Assembly: GCF_022568795.1 (NCBI RefSeq)
Contig: NZ_JAKZHU010000001.1
Location: 1,612,001 to 1,676,000 of the forward strand
Source of the DNA: Arsenicicoccus dermatophilus
Lineage (GTDB): Bacteria; Actinomycetota; Actinomycetes; Actinomycetales; Dermatophilaceae
Reading direction: 5' to 3'
DNA length: 64,000 nt
The notes beneath the pieces were generated by a model. That model was not told the DNA's origin and ran no database searches. It saw nothing but the letters and a program-made list of their open reading frames with translations. Both the position numbers and the translations under genes were made by a program. Every line of letters begins with the position of its first letter. Positions within the stretch are counted from its first letter, which is position 1. This document shows positions 43,568 through 52,212 of this stretch, piece after piece.

Positions 43568-44230
43568 TCAGTGGTCGGCGCAGCAGGGCGTCGGGCTGGG
43601 GGTCTCGTAGGGCACGAGCACCCCGCCGTCGGCCGGCTGCACGGGGAGCAGGAGCCGCCCGTCGCGCCATACCGGCCGGACGAAGTCCCGGGTCCGCACC
43701 TGGTCCTGCGACCCCGCGGCGCTGCCTGCCAGACCCACGACCCCGTCGATCGCGCTGAGCCGCACCAGGTCCCGCACCGCCAGCGTCCCCACCAGTGCGG
43801 CACGCCCGGGATACACCACGGCCCGGCCGCCCATCCCACGGCGGCTCTCCTCCTCGACCGCCGCGGCCCAGGACGCGAGCGCCGCGAGCCCCCGGCGGTG
43901 CGGCCCGCACGCCACGCCGACCTCCCCAGTCCCCTCGGCGCCGCAGTGCGGCAGCAGGGTCTCGGCGAGGGCGTCCAGCAGGTCCGGCAGCAGTATGCCG
44001 ATCGGCGGGTCCAGCCGGACGCCCAGCGCCACGTGCGGAACGGGCCCCCGGACCGGGTGCGTGGACACGACCGCCGCCTGCGCGGGGTCCCCGAGCAGTG
44101 CGTCGAGCCGCTCGGCCAGGAGCTCGGCGAGGTGGTCCGCCTCGCGCACCGAGGCCACCACGGGGTCGAGCCCGACCACCACCGGCGCGCCGGCGGGGTC
44201 GGGCTCGACCGTCGGGTCCGTCGCGCTCAC
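43568..44230 (-). CDS. Unknown protein coupled to the PHP gene, ends in CCADH
   Basis: The 220-residue protein has no domain I recognise. It is Ala/Leu/Gly/Val-rich without clear membrane helices. It contains single cysteines near residue 119 and 129 and ends P-T-P-C-C-A-D-H, which could bind metal. Its GTG start at 44230 overlaps the PHP stop (GTGA), so translation is coupled and the two products probably act together. Confidence 0.7.
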   Translation of the reverse strand: MSATDPTVEPDPAGAPVVVGLDPVVASVREADHLAELLAERLDALLGDPAQAAVVSTHPVRGPVPHVALGVRLDPPIGILLPDLLDALAETLLPHCGAEGTGEVGVACGPHRRGLAALASWAAAVEEESRRGMGGRAVVYPGRAALVGTLAVRDLVRLSAIDGVVGLAGSAAGSQDQVRTRDFVRPVWRDGRLLLPVQPADGGVLVPYETPSPTPCCADH

Positions 44231-45947
44231 GCGCGCGGCAGGACCCAGATCGGGTTCGTGTAGAACCACAGGTCGTTCCACGGGTCGGCGTCGCCGACGA
44301 CGTCGAGGGCGGGTCCGGCCGGGTCCACGGCCGCCCCCCGCAGACCGGGAGCGACCCGCGCTTGCCGTCGGAGCCGCGCAGGCGGACGTAGAGCCCCTGG
44401 TCGCCCACCGTGGTGGTCCAGGTCAGCACGGCCCACTGGCCGGCGGCCGTGGTGGACACGTCCCAGCTGCGCACGACCTTGGTGTCCGGCGCGACGAAGG
44501 AGTCACGGTCCTTGGCGGGGCCGGTGACCGGGCCCGAGATCAGGTCGACCTTGGCGACGTGCGGCAGCAGACCGCCCCAGCTCGGCAGGTTCTGCTGCTG
44601 GACGCGCACGAAGAGGTCGACGCGGGCGCCGCGGCGGGCCGTGATGACACCGCCGAGGCCCACCTGGTGTCCGTCGACGGCGACGCGGACGTCGAGGTCC
44701 TTGACGAGACGGCCGTGGTCGACCCAGACCCGCCCGTCGCGCAGGTCCCGCATGACCGAGGCGTAGTCGCGGCGGTCCGCGCCGACGTGGGTGCGGCTGT
44801 AGTAACCGGGCCAGTAGTCGCCGCTCTCGGTGTCCGGCTGCTTGCCGACGACCGGGTCGGCATAGTAGCCCTGCTTGGCGAAGTCGCCGTCCGGACCGCC
44901 GCGCACCGCGGAGTCGAGGTAGATGCTGTGGCTGTCGGAGTTGGCGGTGATCCACCACGGCTTGCCCTCGGCGAGCAGGCTGTCCCAGAGGCCGCCGACG
45001 GTGGCGGTCATCCAGTCGAAGCCGCCGTAGGTGCGGTAGGACTCCAGCGGGTAGGCCGCGAAGGAGTCCTTGCCCGGCGCGTTGTCGTAGTAGCCACGAG
45101 CCGAGCCGGGCCCGAGCGGCTTGGTCAGCCCGGCGGCCTGGTGCCCGGGCGCACCCTCCATGCCGACCGCGATCCGGCCGGGGGCGTCGCGCCAGCCGCG
45201 GATCTCGTGGGGGCTGTCCAGACCCTTGCGGGCGGGGTGGTTGGCGAGCATCAGGGCGTCGCGCACCTGGTGGGAGCCGACCGCGGAGGCGAGGTAGGCC
45301 AGGCCCTGCAGCGCCAGGGCCTCGTTGGCGGGGGTCGAGCCGGTGGCCTTCTTGACCGCACCGTCGAAGGTGTTCTCGAGGGCCTTGAGGACCGCCACCT
45401 CGTTGGCGCCGGGGTGGACGAAGACCGTGCCGTGCTCCGCTGCCGGGATGTTCCACTCCAGGCCCTGGAAGACGAGCATGTCGTCGAACTCCTGGCGGGC
45501 CGCCTTGATGAGCGGGTTGACCTTGTCGACACCGATCTTGGCGTGCTGCTCCGAGCCGTGGTCGGTGATGACCATCCAGTCCAGGCCGTATGCCGAGGCG
45601 TGCTGCACGTGGTCGATCACGCGGTACTTGCCGTCGGAGGAGAACTGGGTGTGGATGTGGTGGTCACCGGCGAGCCAGTGCTGGCCCTTGCCGTGCGGAC
45701 GCCCGAGGTGCCACAGCTCGTGCGCGGCGGCTGCTGCGGTGCCGGTGCCGTTCTCGGTGACGAAGCCCGCGGCGGCCACGCCGGCGCCGAGGACCCCCGC
45801 GGCGCGCAGGAAGTTGCGGCGGCCCAGGTCGGCCGGCGCCAGCTCGGTGTCGGGGACGCGCAGGTCCTCGGCCGGGGCGACCGGCAGGTCGTGGTCGTGG
45901 CTGTGCGTGTGGGGGTGCGAGTGGTCGTGCGAGTGGTGGTGACCCAT
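44227..45947 (-). CDS. Tat-exported His-rich PHP-domain protein, frameshifted near the 3' end
   Basis: The N-terminus has a His-rich stretch of about 20 residues (M-G-H-H-H-S-H-D-H-S-H...), then a twin-arginine signal (G-R-R-N-F-L-R-A plus hydrophobic segment, about 42-62). The PHP metal-hydrolase domain follows (G-D-H-H-I-H-T-Q, then V-I-T-D-H-G-S). The frame is open from 45947 to about 44360, then the expected C-terminus (V-D-P-A-G-P...W-N-D-L-W-F-Y-T-N-P) continues in another frame to the stop at 44227. One base appears to be missing between about 44300 and 44363. Without correction the frame runs on as unrelated sequence. Secreted PHP phosphoesterase activity is inferred. Confidence 0.8.
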
Positions 45948-46123
45948 GAGGGTGTGTCCTCCAGTGGTGTCAGGACCATCCCGTCCGCACGGGCGGGGTG
46001 GGTCGCCGGGGGCGGTCCCGGTCAGCGCCCCCAGCCAACTCCTGCACCTTCAACCCCCAGGACCCACGCGTTGAACCCTGCATGAACTCCGCGCGACCAC
46101 CATCCGTCTGGCGAGAATCGCTC

Positions 46124-47068
46124 TCATCGACGTGTTCCGCCGCGCGGTCGCGGCTGGCACGTCGGGCAGTAGTGGCTCGATCGGTTCATGAAGGGCTCGC
46201 GGCGGATCAGGGTGCCGCACCGTCGGCAGGGCCGCCCCTGCTGGCCGTAGGCCGCCAGCGACCGGTCGAAGTAGCCGCTCGCCCCGTTCACGTTGACGTA
46301 CAACGCGTCGAAGCTCGTGCCGCCCTGCGCCAGGGCCTCGCGCATCACCGTCGCGGCGTGGTCCAGGATCCGTCCCAGGGCGGGCTTGCTCAGCGCGGAC
46401 GTGAGCCGCATGCCGTGGACCTCCGCGCGCCACAGCGCCTCGTCGGCATAGATGTTGCCGATCCCGCTGACGATCCTCTGGTCGAGCAGGGCGCGCTTGA
46501 CCGGGACGTGGCGGGCCTTCAGCCGGCGCACGACCTCCCCCTGGTCGTAGGCCCCCTCCAAGGGGTCCGGAGCGACGTGGACGACCGAGCCCGGCACCCC
46601 GTGCGGATGGACCGGCCCCGTCGGCGCGCCGTCCGGCCCGGGCACCGCCGTGGGGCTCCTGGCCGGGTCGGGCACCAGGTCCGCCCACGCCAGACCGCCG
46701 AAGGTCCGCTGGTCGACGAACCGCAGCTGGCGACCACCCCCGAGGTCGAAGGTCGCGTGCAGGTGCTTCTCGGGCGGCGCGTCGGTGGGCTCCACGAGCA
46801 GCTGCCCGCTCATCCCCAGGTGTATGACGAGCGCCCCGGCGGGCTCGGGCACGGGGTCACCGGCGCCCACGACCAGCCAGAGGTACTTGCCCCGGCGGTC
46901 GGCCGCGAGGACCCCTTGCCCGGTGAGCCGGTCCTCCAGGTCCCGCGGGCCGGGCGCATGGCGACGTGCGACCCGGGTCCCCCGCAGCTCCACGGCCTGC
47001 AGGGTGCGCCCGACGACGTGGTCCGCGAGTCCGCGTCGGACGACCTCGACCTCGGGCAGCTCGGGCAC
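46124..47068 (-). CDS. mutM: Formamidopyrimidine-DNA glycosylase
   Basis: Excises 8-oxoguanine and nicks the strand. The 314-residue protein begins P-E-L-P-E-V-E, giving the catalytic proline and glutamate after Met removal. It has the G-N-I-Y-A-D-E-A-L helix-two-turn-helix region and a C-terminal zinc finger (C-R-R-C ... C-P-T-C). It lies 4 bases past the rnc stop. The 176 bases downstream, up to the PHP start, show no gene. Confidence 0.96.
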   Translation of the reverse strand: MPELPEVEVVRRGLADHVVGRTLQAVELRGTRVARRHAPGPRDLEDRLTGQGVLAADRRGKYLWLVVGAGDPVPEPAGALVIHLGMSGQLLVEPTDAPPEKHLHATFDLGGGRQLRFVDQRTFGGLAWADLVPDPARSPTAVPGPDGAPTGPVHPHGVPGSVVHVAPDPLEGAYDQGEVVRRLKARHVPVKRALLDQRIVSGIGNIYADEALWRAEVHGMRLTSALSKPALGRILDHAATVMREALAQGGTSFDALYVNVNGASGYFDRSLAAYGQQGRPCRRCGTLIRREPFMNRSSHYCPTCQPRPRGGTRR

Positions 47069-47072
47069 GGGG

Positions 47073-47915
47073 TCAGCCGCGGTCGGGGACCTCGCCGGAC
47101 GGCGTGCCGTCGGCGTCGGTGGTCGTCACCTGGTCGAGCTGGGGAGAGGTGTTGCCGTCTCCTCGCCCGCGTCGGACGGCGCGGGCGCTGAGGGCGGTCC
47201 AGGCGATCTCGGCGGCCTTCTGCTCGGCCTCCTTCTTGGACCGGCCCACGCCCTCGCCGAGGGTTTCCTCGCCGACGACGGCACGGGCGGTGAACACCTT
47301 GAGGTGGTCGGGCCCCTCGTCGGTCAGCGCGTACTCCGGCACACCGATGCCGAGGGCCGACGTCATCTCCTGCAGGGAGGTCTTCCAGTCCAGCGCGGCG
47401 CCGAGGCGGGCGCTGGAGGCCATGAGGGGATCGAGCAGGTGGTGGACGAGGGCCTCTGCCTGGCGCGTCCCGCAGGAGAGGTAGACCGCACCGATGACGG
47501 CCTCCGTGGTGTCGGCCAGGATCGAGGTCTTGTCCCGGCCTCCGGTGCTCTCCTCCCCGCGTCCGAGCAGGAGATAGGCGCCGAGGTCGAGGCCGCGCGC
47601 CACGTCGGCGAGCGCCCGCATGTTGACGACCGCGGCGCGCAGCTTGGCCAGCTGGCCCTCGGCCTCGTCGGGGTGGGCGCGGTAGAGGGTGTCGGTGACG
47701 ACGAGCCCCAGCACCGCGTCGCCCAGGAACTCCAGGCGCTCGTTGTGCGGGAGGCCGCCGTGCTCGTAGGCATAGGACCGGTGGGTCAGGGCACGCACGA
47801 GCAGCGGCTCGTCGACGCGCTCTCCGACCACCTGCTCGAGGTGGTCGACGAGGGCGCCGACGGGCCGCTGCGGCGTGCCGTCGGAACCGGTCCCGGCGCG
47901 AGGCGTGCTGCTCAT
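47073..47915 (-). CDS. rnc: Ribonuclease III
   Basis: The 280-residue protein has the RNase III signature [11 protein letters not shown] near residue 57, the second acidic cluster D-T-T-E-A, and a C-terminal double-stranded-RNA-binding domain (about 185-250). A disordered tail of about 35 residues follows. It processes rRNA and structured mRNAs. The ATG at 47915 was chosen over longer frames because it follows rpmF by 17 bases. Confidence 0.96.
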   Translation of the reverse strand: MSSTPRAGTGSDGTPQRPVGALVDHLEQVVGERVDEPLLVRALTHRSYAYEHGGLPHNERLEFLGDAVLGLVVTDTLYRAHPDEAEGQLAKLRAAVVNMRALADVARGLDLGAYLLLGRGEESTGGRDKTSILADTTEAVIGAVYLSCGTRQAEALVHHLLDPLMASSARLGAALDWKTSLQEMTSALGIGVPEYALTDEGPDHLKVFTARAVVGEETLGEGVGRSKKEAEQKAAEIAWTALSARAVRRGRGDGNTSPQLDQVTTTDADGTPSGEVPDRG

Positions 47916-47932
47916 GCGCTCGGTGACCCGGC

Positions 47933-48127
47933 TCAGCCCTGGAGCTCGGTGCGCTCCGCGACCGCGTAGTGCCGGCCGTTGTAGGTGCCGCAGGACGGGC
48001 AGGCCACGTGGGGCTGCTTCATCGAGCGGCACTGGGGGCACGTGGTGAGGGGGGTGGCGGTGGTGCGCCAGTTGGCGCGACGCGAGCGCGTGTTGGAGCG
48101 CGACATCTTCCGCTTCGGGACAGCCAC
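47933..48127 (-). CDS. rpmF: 50S ribosomal protein L32 (zinc-binding form)
   Basis: The 64-residue protein has [13 protein letters not shown] and four cysteines in C-P-x-C and C-P-x-C pairs, so it is the zinc-containing C+ form. GTG start, one base after the DUF177 stop. The DUF177-rpmF-rnc order is conserved. Confidence 0.97.
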   Translation of the reverse strand: MAVPKRKMSRSNTRSRRANWRTTATPLTTCPQCRSMKQPHVACPSCGTYNGRHYAVAERTELQG

Positions 48128-48128
48128 G

Positions 48129-48695
48129 TCAGTTCCTCTTCTCTTCGTTGATGGTCAGGCCTTGCAGTGCCGACCACCGTGGGTCGATCACGTCGTGCTG
48201 GTGGTCCGGGTCGTCCGCGAGGCGCTCTCCGCACTGGGAGCACAGCCCCGGGCAGTCGGCCCGGCACACCGGCTGGAACGGCAGCGTGGGCACCACCGCG
48301 TCCCGCAGCACCGGCTCGAGGTCCAGGAGGTCACCCTCCAGCTCGCGCAGGTCGTCGTCGTCCTCACCGGCGACCTCCTCGTGGTGACGAGCGCGGTCGG
48401 CGTAGGCGAACAGCTCCTGGAAGGCGGTCTCGACGGGGAGACTCACCTCGTCCAGGCACCGCACGCACGCGCCGGTCGCGGTCGTGGTCACGCTCCCGGT
48501 CACGAGCACGCCCTCCAGGACGGACTCGTAGCGCAGGTCGAGGTCGACGGGGCTGTCGGTCGGGACGGCGATGACGTCCGTCCCGAGGTCCTCGGGGGCC
48601 GGCACCTCGCGGTGCTCGGTGTGCATGGACCCAGGCCGACGCCCGAGCTCCCTGGTGTCGAACACCAAGGGCGAGCGGGGGTCGAGTGGGGACAT
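48129..48695 (-). CDS. DUF177/YceD family protein
   Basis: The 188-residue protein has the family pattern of a cysteine pair, C-V-R-C-L in the middle and C-R-x-D-C-x-G-L-C-x-x-C-G near the C-terminus, suggesting zinc binding. YceD proteins are linked to 23S rRNA accumulation in plants and bacteria. It is coupled to rpmF. The ATG at 48695 has a GGAG site. Confidence 0.93.
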   Translation of the reverse strand: MSPLDPRSPLVFDTRELGRRPGSMHTEHREVPAPEDLGTDVIAVPTDSPVDLDLRYESVLEGVLVTGSVTTTATGACVRCLDEVSLPVETAFQELFAYADRARHHEEVAGEDDDDLRELEGDLLDLEPVLRDAVVPTLPFQPVCRADCPGLCSQCGERLADDPDHQHDVIDPRWSALQGLTINEEKRN

Positions 48696-48852
48696 GGCTC
48701 CAACCGGGCGGTCTGAGGGACGGTATGGCGGTGAGGCTAGGACGTGCTGCTCGGTCGACGCACGTCCGGGCGCCCCGCACGAGACCGGGGCGAACGCACA
48801 CACGCAGACCGACGCACAAGACTACCGGACCCGGTGGTCCCGCCCAAATGCG

Positions 48853-49341
48853 TCAGCGACCGCGCTCCCGCAGCGCGGCGGCCACCGGCTCCGGCACCAG
48901 GTCCAGCCCGTAGCCGCCGAGCCGCCATACCTCCTTGACCAACGACGACGAGACGTGCTCGAAGGCGGGGTTGCCGGGCAGGAAGACCGTCTCGATCCCG
49001 GTGAGGTGCTTGTTCATCAGCGCCATGGGCAGCTCGTAGGCGAAGTCGGTGCCCGATCTCAGCCCCTTGACGATCGCGGTGACCCCCAGGCGGGAGCACA
49101 GGTCGACGAGCAGGCTCTCGCCGTAGGCACCGACGGTCACGTTGGGCAGGTGCGCGACGGACTGCTCGACCAGACGGGTGCGCTCCGGCACCGGGAACAT
49201 CCCCGAGTCCGCCTTGGCGGGGTTGAACAGCACCCCCACCACGACCTCGTCGTAGAGCCGGCTGGCGCGCTCGACGACGTCCACGTGACCCAGGGTCACG
49301 GGGTCGTAGGACCCGGGGCAGATGCAGCGTCGCGTGGTCAC
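48853..49341 (-). CDS. coaD: Phosphopantetheine adenylyltransferase
   Basis: Penultimate step of coenzyme A synthesis. The 162-residue protein has the nucleotidyltransferase motif G-S-Y-D-P-V-T-L-G-H near residue 9 and the S-S-S-L-V-K-E segment. The GTG at 49341 was chosen because the family begins within a few residues of this motif and TAGGGT lies 7 bases upstream. Confidence 0.96.
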   Translation of the reverse strand: MTTRRCICPGSYDPVTLGHVDVVERASRLYDEVVVGVLFNPAKADSGMFPVPERTRLVEQSVAHLPNVTVGAYGESLLVDLCSRLGVTAIVKGLRSGTDFAYELPMALMNKHLTGIETVFLPGNPAFEHVSSSLVKEVWRLGGYGLDLVPEPVAAALRERGR

Positions 49342-49348
49342 GAGGACG

Positions 49349-49354
49349 ACCCTA
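49349..49354 (-). promoter_or_regulatory. -10 element for leaderless coaD, overlapping the rsmD stop
   Basis: TAGGGT on the minus strand begins with the TAG stop codon of rsmD; 7 bases follow before the coaD GTG at 49341. Confidence 0.45.
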
Positions 49355-49924
49355 CGCGGCGGGGTCGTCGGGGTGCTCGGCGTAGTGGATCGTGGTCTCG
49401 CCGTACTTCTTGTCGGCCAGCGGCTCGATCCCCTCCGGCCAGCGCGGCGCCGCGGACCGGGAGGAGCGCTCCACGACGAGGACCGCACCCGGCGCCAGCC
49501 AGCCCTGGTCCACGAGTGCCGCGAGCACGGCGGCGAGCGCGTCGTCGTCCACGGCGTACGGCGGGTCGACGAGCACCAGGTCCATCGGCTGCGGGGGCGC
49601 GGCGGCGAGCACCCGGGACACGGTGTCGCGGCGCACCGTCGCACCGCGCAGCCCGAGGTCGGCGGCGTTGCGCGAGATCACCTGCGCGGCGGCGCGGTCG
49701 GACTCGACGAGCAGGGCGCTCGCGGCGCCGCGGGACAGGGTCTCGAGCCCGAGGGCACCGGACCCGGCGTAGAGGTCGAGGACGTGGGCGCCGGGCAGGA
49801 CGTCGAGGTGGTCGAGCCGGCTGAAGATGGCCTCGCGCACCCGGTCGCTGGTCGGACGGGTGCCCGCACCGGAGGGGGTGGCGAGGCGGCGGCCTCCGGC
49901 GCTGCCGGTGATGATGCGGGTCAC
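49352..49924 (-). CDS. rsmD: 16S rRNA (guanine966-N2)-methyltransferase
   Basis: The 190-residue protein has the SAM-binding D-L-Y-A-G-S-G-A-L-G-L-E motif near residue 50 and the catalytic D-P-P-Y motif. GTG start with a TAGGGT -10 six bases upstream. It is adjacent to coaD, a conserved pairing. Confidence 0.95.
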   Translation of the reverse strand: MTRIITGSAGGRRLATPSGAGTRPTSDRVREAIFSRLDHLDVLPGAHVLDLYAGSGALGLETLSRGAASALLVESDRAAAQVISRNAADLGLRGATVRRDTVSRVLAAAPPQPMDLVLVDPPYAVDDDALAAVLAALVDQGWLAPGAVLVVERSSRSAAPRWPEGIEPLADKKYGETTIHYAEHPDDPAA

Positions 49925-49930
49925 GGCAGC

Positions 49931-49936
49931 ACCCTA
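49931..49936 (-). promoter_or_regulatory. -10 element for leaderless rsmD
   Basis: TAGGGT on the minus strand, 6 bases, then GTG at 49924. It lies 2 bases past the recG stop. Confidence 0.5.
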
Positions 49937-49938
49937 GG

Positions 49939-52212
49939 TCAGCCGCGCTCCAGATAGGCGGCGCTCTCGTCGTCGAGCGTCTCCCGCAGCCAGGCCGCCA
50001 GCACGGGGTGGCCCCCGAGGTCGGGATCCTCGCCCAGCAGACCCTGGGCGTCCTCCCGGGCCTGAGCGACGAGGCCGGCGTCGCGGGTGAGCCGCAGCAG
50101 CCGCACCCGGCGCCGCCGCCCGCTCTGGGCCGCGCCGAGCACGTCGCCCTCGCCGCGCAGCTCCAGGTCGCGCTCGGCGAGCTCGAAGCCGTCGGTGGTG
50201 CCGGCGACCGCCGACAGCCGCTGCCAGGCCAGCGGCTGTCCCTCGTCCGCGGGTGCGCCGGGCAGCTGGGCGGCTCCCCCGGCGTCCGGGTCGACCTGGG
50301 TGGCGAGGAAGCAGGTGCCGGGGTGTCCGCCCCGCCCCACCCGGCCGCGCAGCTGGTGCAGCTGGCTGATCCCGAAGCGGTCGGCGTCCAGGATCACCAT
50401 CACGGTGGCGTTGGGCACGTCCACCCCGACCTCGACGACGGTGGTGGCCACGAGCACGTCGATCTCGCCCGCCGCGAAGCGCCGCATCACGGCGTCCTTG
50501 TCCTCCCCGGACAGGCGGCCGTGCACCAGGCCGATCCGCACGTCCGCGAGCTGCGGCGTGGCGTCGACGAGCCGCTGGTGGGCGTCCAGCAGGCTCACGG
50601 CGACCGGGCGCGGCTCGGAGTCGCCGGCCTCGTCGGCCTCCGTGTCCCACGCCGCCTCCGGCGCGTCGTCGGCGACCCCGGCGTCGTCGCCCCCGATCCG
50701 CGAGCAGACGACGTACGCCTGGCGTCCCGCGGCCACCTCGTCGGCGACGATCTGCCACACCCGGTCCATCCAGGCCGCCGCCTGCTGCTTGACGACGTGG
50801 GTGGTGATCGGGGTGCGGCCCGCGGGAAGCTCGCGCAGGGTGGCGGTGTCCATGTCGCCGAAGACCGTCATCGCCACCGACCGCGGGATGGGCGTCGCGG
50901 TCATCACCAGCACGTGGGGTGGGCGGGCGGCCTTGGCCCGCAGGGCGTCCCGCTGCTCGACGCCGAAGCGGTGCTGCTCGTCGACCACGACCAGACCCAG
51001 GTCGGCGAAGGACACGGCGTCCTGGATGAGGGCATGCGTGCCGATGACGATCCCGGCCTGCCCGGAGGCCGCCTCCGACAGCGCCCGGCGCCGGGCGTCG
51101 GCGGACATCGACCCGGTGAGCAGGACCACCCGGGTGGCGTCCTCGGCGCCGCCGAGCAACCCGCCCTCCGCGAGCGGACCCAGCAGGGCGCGGATCGACC
51201 GCTCGTGCTGGGCGGCGAGCACCTCGGTGGGGGCGAGCAGCGCCGCCTGGCCGCCGGAGTCGACGACCTGCAGCATCGCCCGCAGCGCCACCACCGTCTT
51301 GCCGGAGCCGACGTCGCCCTGCAGCAGCCGGTGCATCGGCGTCGGCTCGGCGAGCGCCCGGGCGAGCTCCTCCCCCACCTGCCGCTGCCCCGCGGTCAGG
51401 GCGAACGGCAGCGCGGCGTCGAAGGCCGCGAGCAGCCCACCCGGGCGGCCGGGTCGGGCGGTGCCCTCGTCGGCCACGGCGGCCAGCCGGCGCTGCACGA
51501 GGGCCGTCTGCAGGAGCAGGGCCTCGTCGTAGCGCAGCCGGCGGCGGGCGCTCTCGACGTCGGGCCAGCCGGCGGGCTGGTGGATGGCGCGCAGCGCGCT
51601 CGTCAGGTCGCCGAGCTCGTGCCGGGCAAGCAGGTCGGCCGGCACCGGGTCCGGGATCTCCCCCACGGCGTCGAGCACGATCCCCATGGCGGTGGCGAGG
51701 TTCCAGGAGCTGAGCTTGTCGACAGCTCGATAGACCGGCAGCAGCCCGTCGAGGCGGGCCTCGCCCTCCTCCCCGATCACCTGGTAGTCGGGGTGCGCGA
51801 GCTGCCAGCGGCCGTTGAAGGTGCCGGCCTTGCCGGAGAACACCGCGAGCACCCCGGGCTGCAGGTCCTTGGCGGGCCCCCAGTGGCTGAAGAAGGTCAG
51901 GTCGATCTCGGCGGTGCCGTCGGTGATGGTCGCGCGCAGCAGCTTCTTGCGCGGGTTGGAGCGGATCGGCTGCACCGACGCGCGCACCACGCGGGCGACG
52001 ACGACCAGGTGCTCCCCCTCGACCAGCCGGCTCGTGGACAGGCGTGGCTCGAGGTAGGTGCGGGGGAACCACCCGAGCAGGTCGCCCGCCGTCTCCAGCC
52101 CCACCTGCGCCAGCACGGTCGCGGTCTTGTCGCCGAGCAGCGACCGCAAGGGGGTGCTGCGCGAGGCGCCCGGCTCGGCGGGTCCGTCGGACCAGCTGAC
52201 CCGGCCCGTCAC
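49939..52212 (-). CDS. recG: ATP-dependent DNA helicase RecG
   Basis: The 757-residue protein has the N-terminal wedge/OB domain, Walker A G-D-V-G-S-G-K-T, the D-E-Q-H box (V-V-D-E-Q-H-R-F-G-V-E-Q-R), and C-terminal helicase motifs including H-Q-L-R-G-R-V-G-R-G. It rewinds forks and branched DNA. An insert of about 35 acidic residues sits in the C-terminal helicase domain. The GTG start directly abuts the fakA stop. Confidence 0.96.
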   Translation of the reverse strand: MTGRVSWSDGPAEPGASRSTPLRSLLGDKTATVLAQVGLETAGDLLGWFPRTYLEPRLSTSRLVEGEHLVVVARVVRASVQPIRSNPRKKLLRATITDGTAEIDLTFFSHWGPAKDLQPGVLAVFSGKAGTFNGRWQLAHPDYQVIGEEGEARLDGLLPVYRAVDKLSSWNLATAMGIVLDAVGEIPDPVPADLLARHELGDLTSALRAIHQPAGWPDVESARRRLRYDEALLLQTALVQRRLAAVADEGTARPGRPGGLLAAFDAALPFALTAGQRQVGEELARALAEPTPMHRLLQGDVGSGKTVVALRAMLQVVDSGGQAALLAPTEVLAAQHERSIRALLGPLAEGGLLGGAEDATRVVLLTGSMSADARRRALSEAASGQAGIVIGTHALIQDAVSFADLGLVVVDEQHRFGVEQRDALRAKAARPPHVLVMTATPIPRSVAMTVFGDMDTATLRELPAGRTPITTHVVKQQAAAWMDRVWQIVADEVAAGRQAYVVCSRIGGDDAGVADDAPEAAWDTEADEAGDSEPRPVAVSLLDAHQRLVDATPQLADVRIGLVHGRLSGEDKDAVMRRFAAGEIDVLVATTVVEVGVDVPNATVMVILDADRFGISQLHQLRGRVGRGGHPGTCFLATQVDPDAGGAAQLPGAPADEGQPLAWQRLSAVAGTTDGFELAERDLELRGEGDVLGAAQSGRRRRVRLLRLTRDAGLVAQAREDAQGLLGEDPDLGGHPVLAAWLRETLDDESAAYLERG

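Noticed and set aside
44227-44400. Programmed ribosomal frameshift in the PHP gene
   Set aside because: No slippery heptamer or downstream structure is evident at the switch point; a missing base is simpler.
46113-46125. GAGAATCGCTCTC as a Fur/Zur-type box for the His-rich PHP gene
   Set aside because: Only 4-bp arms, it overlaps the mutM stop, and it lies about 165 bases from the PHP start; too weak to claim.
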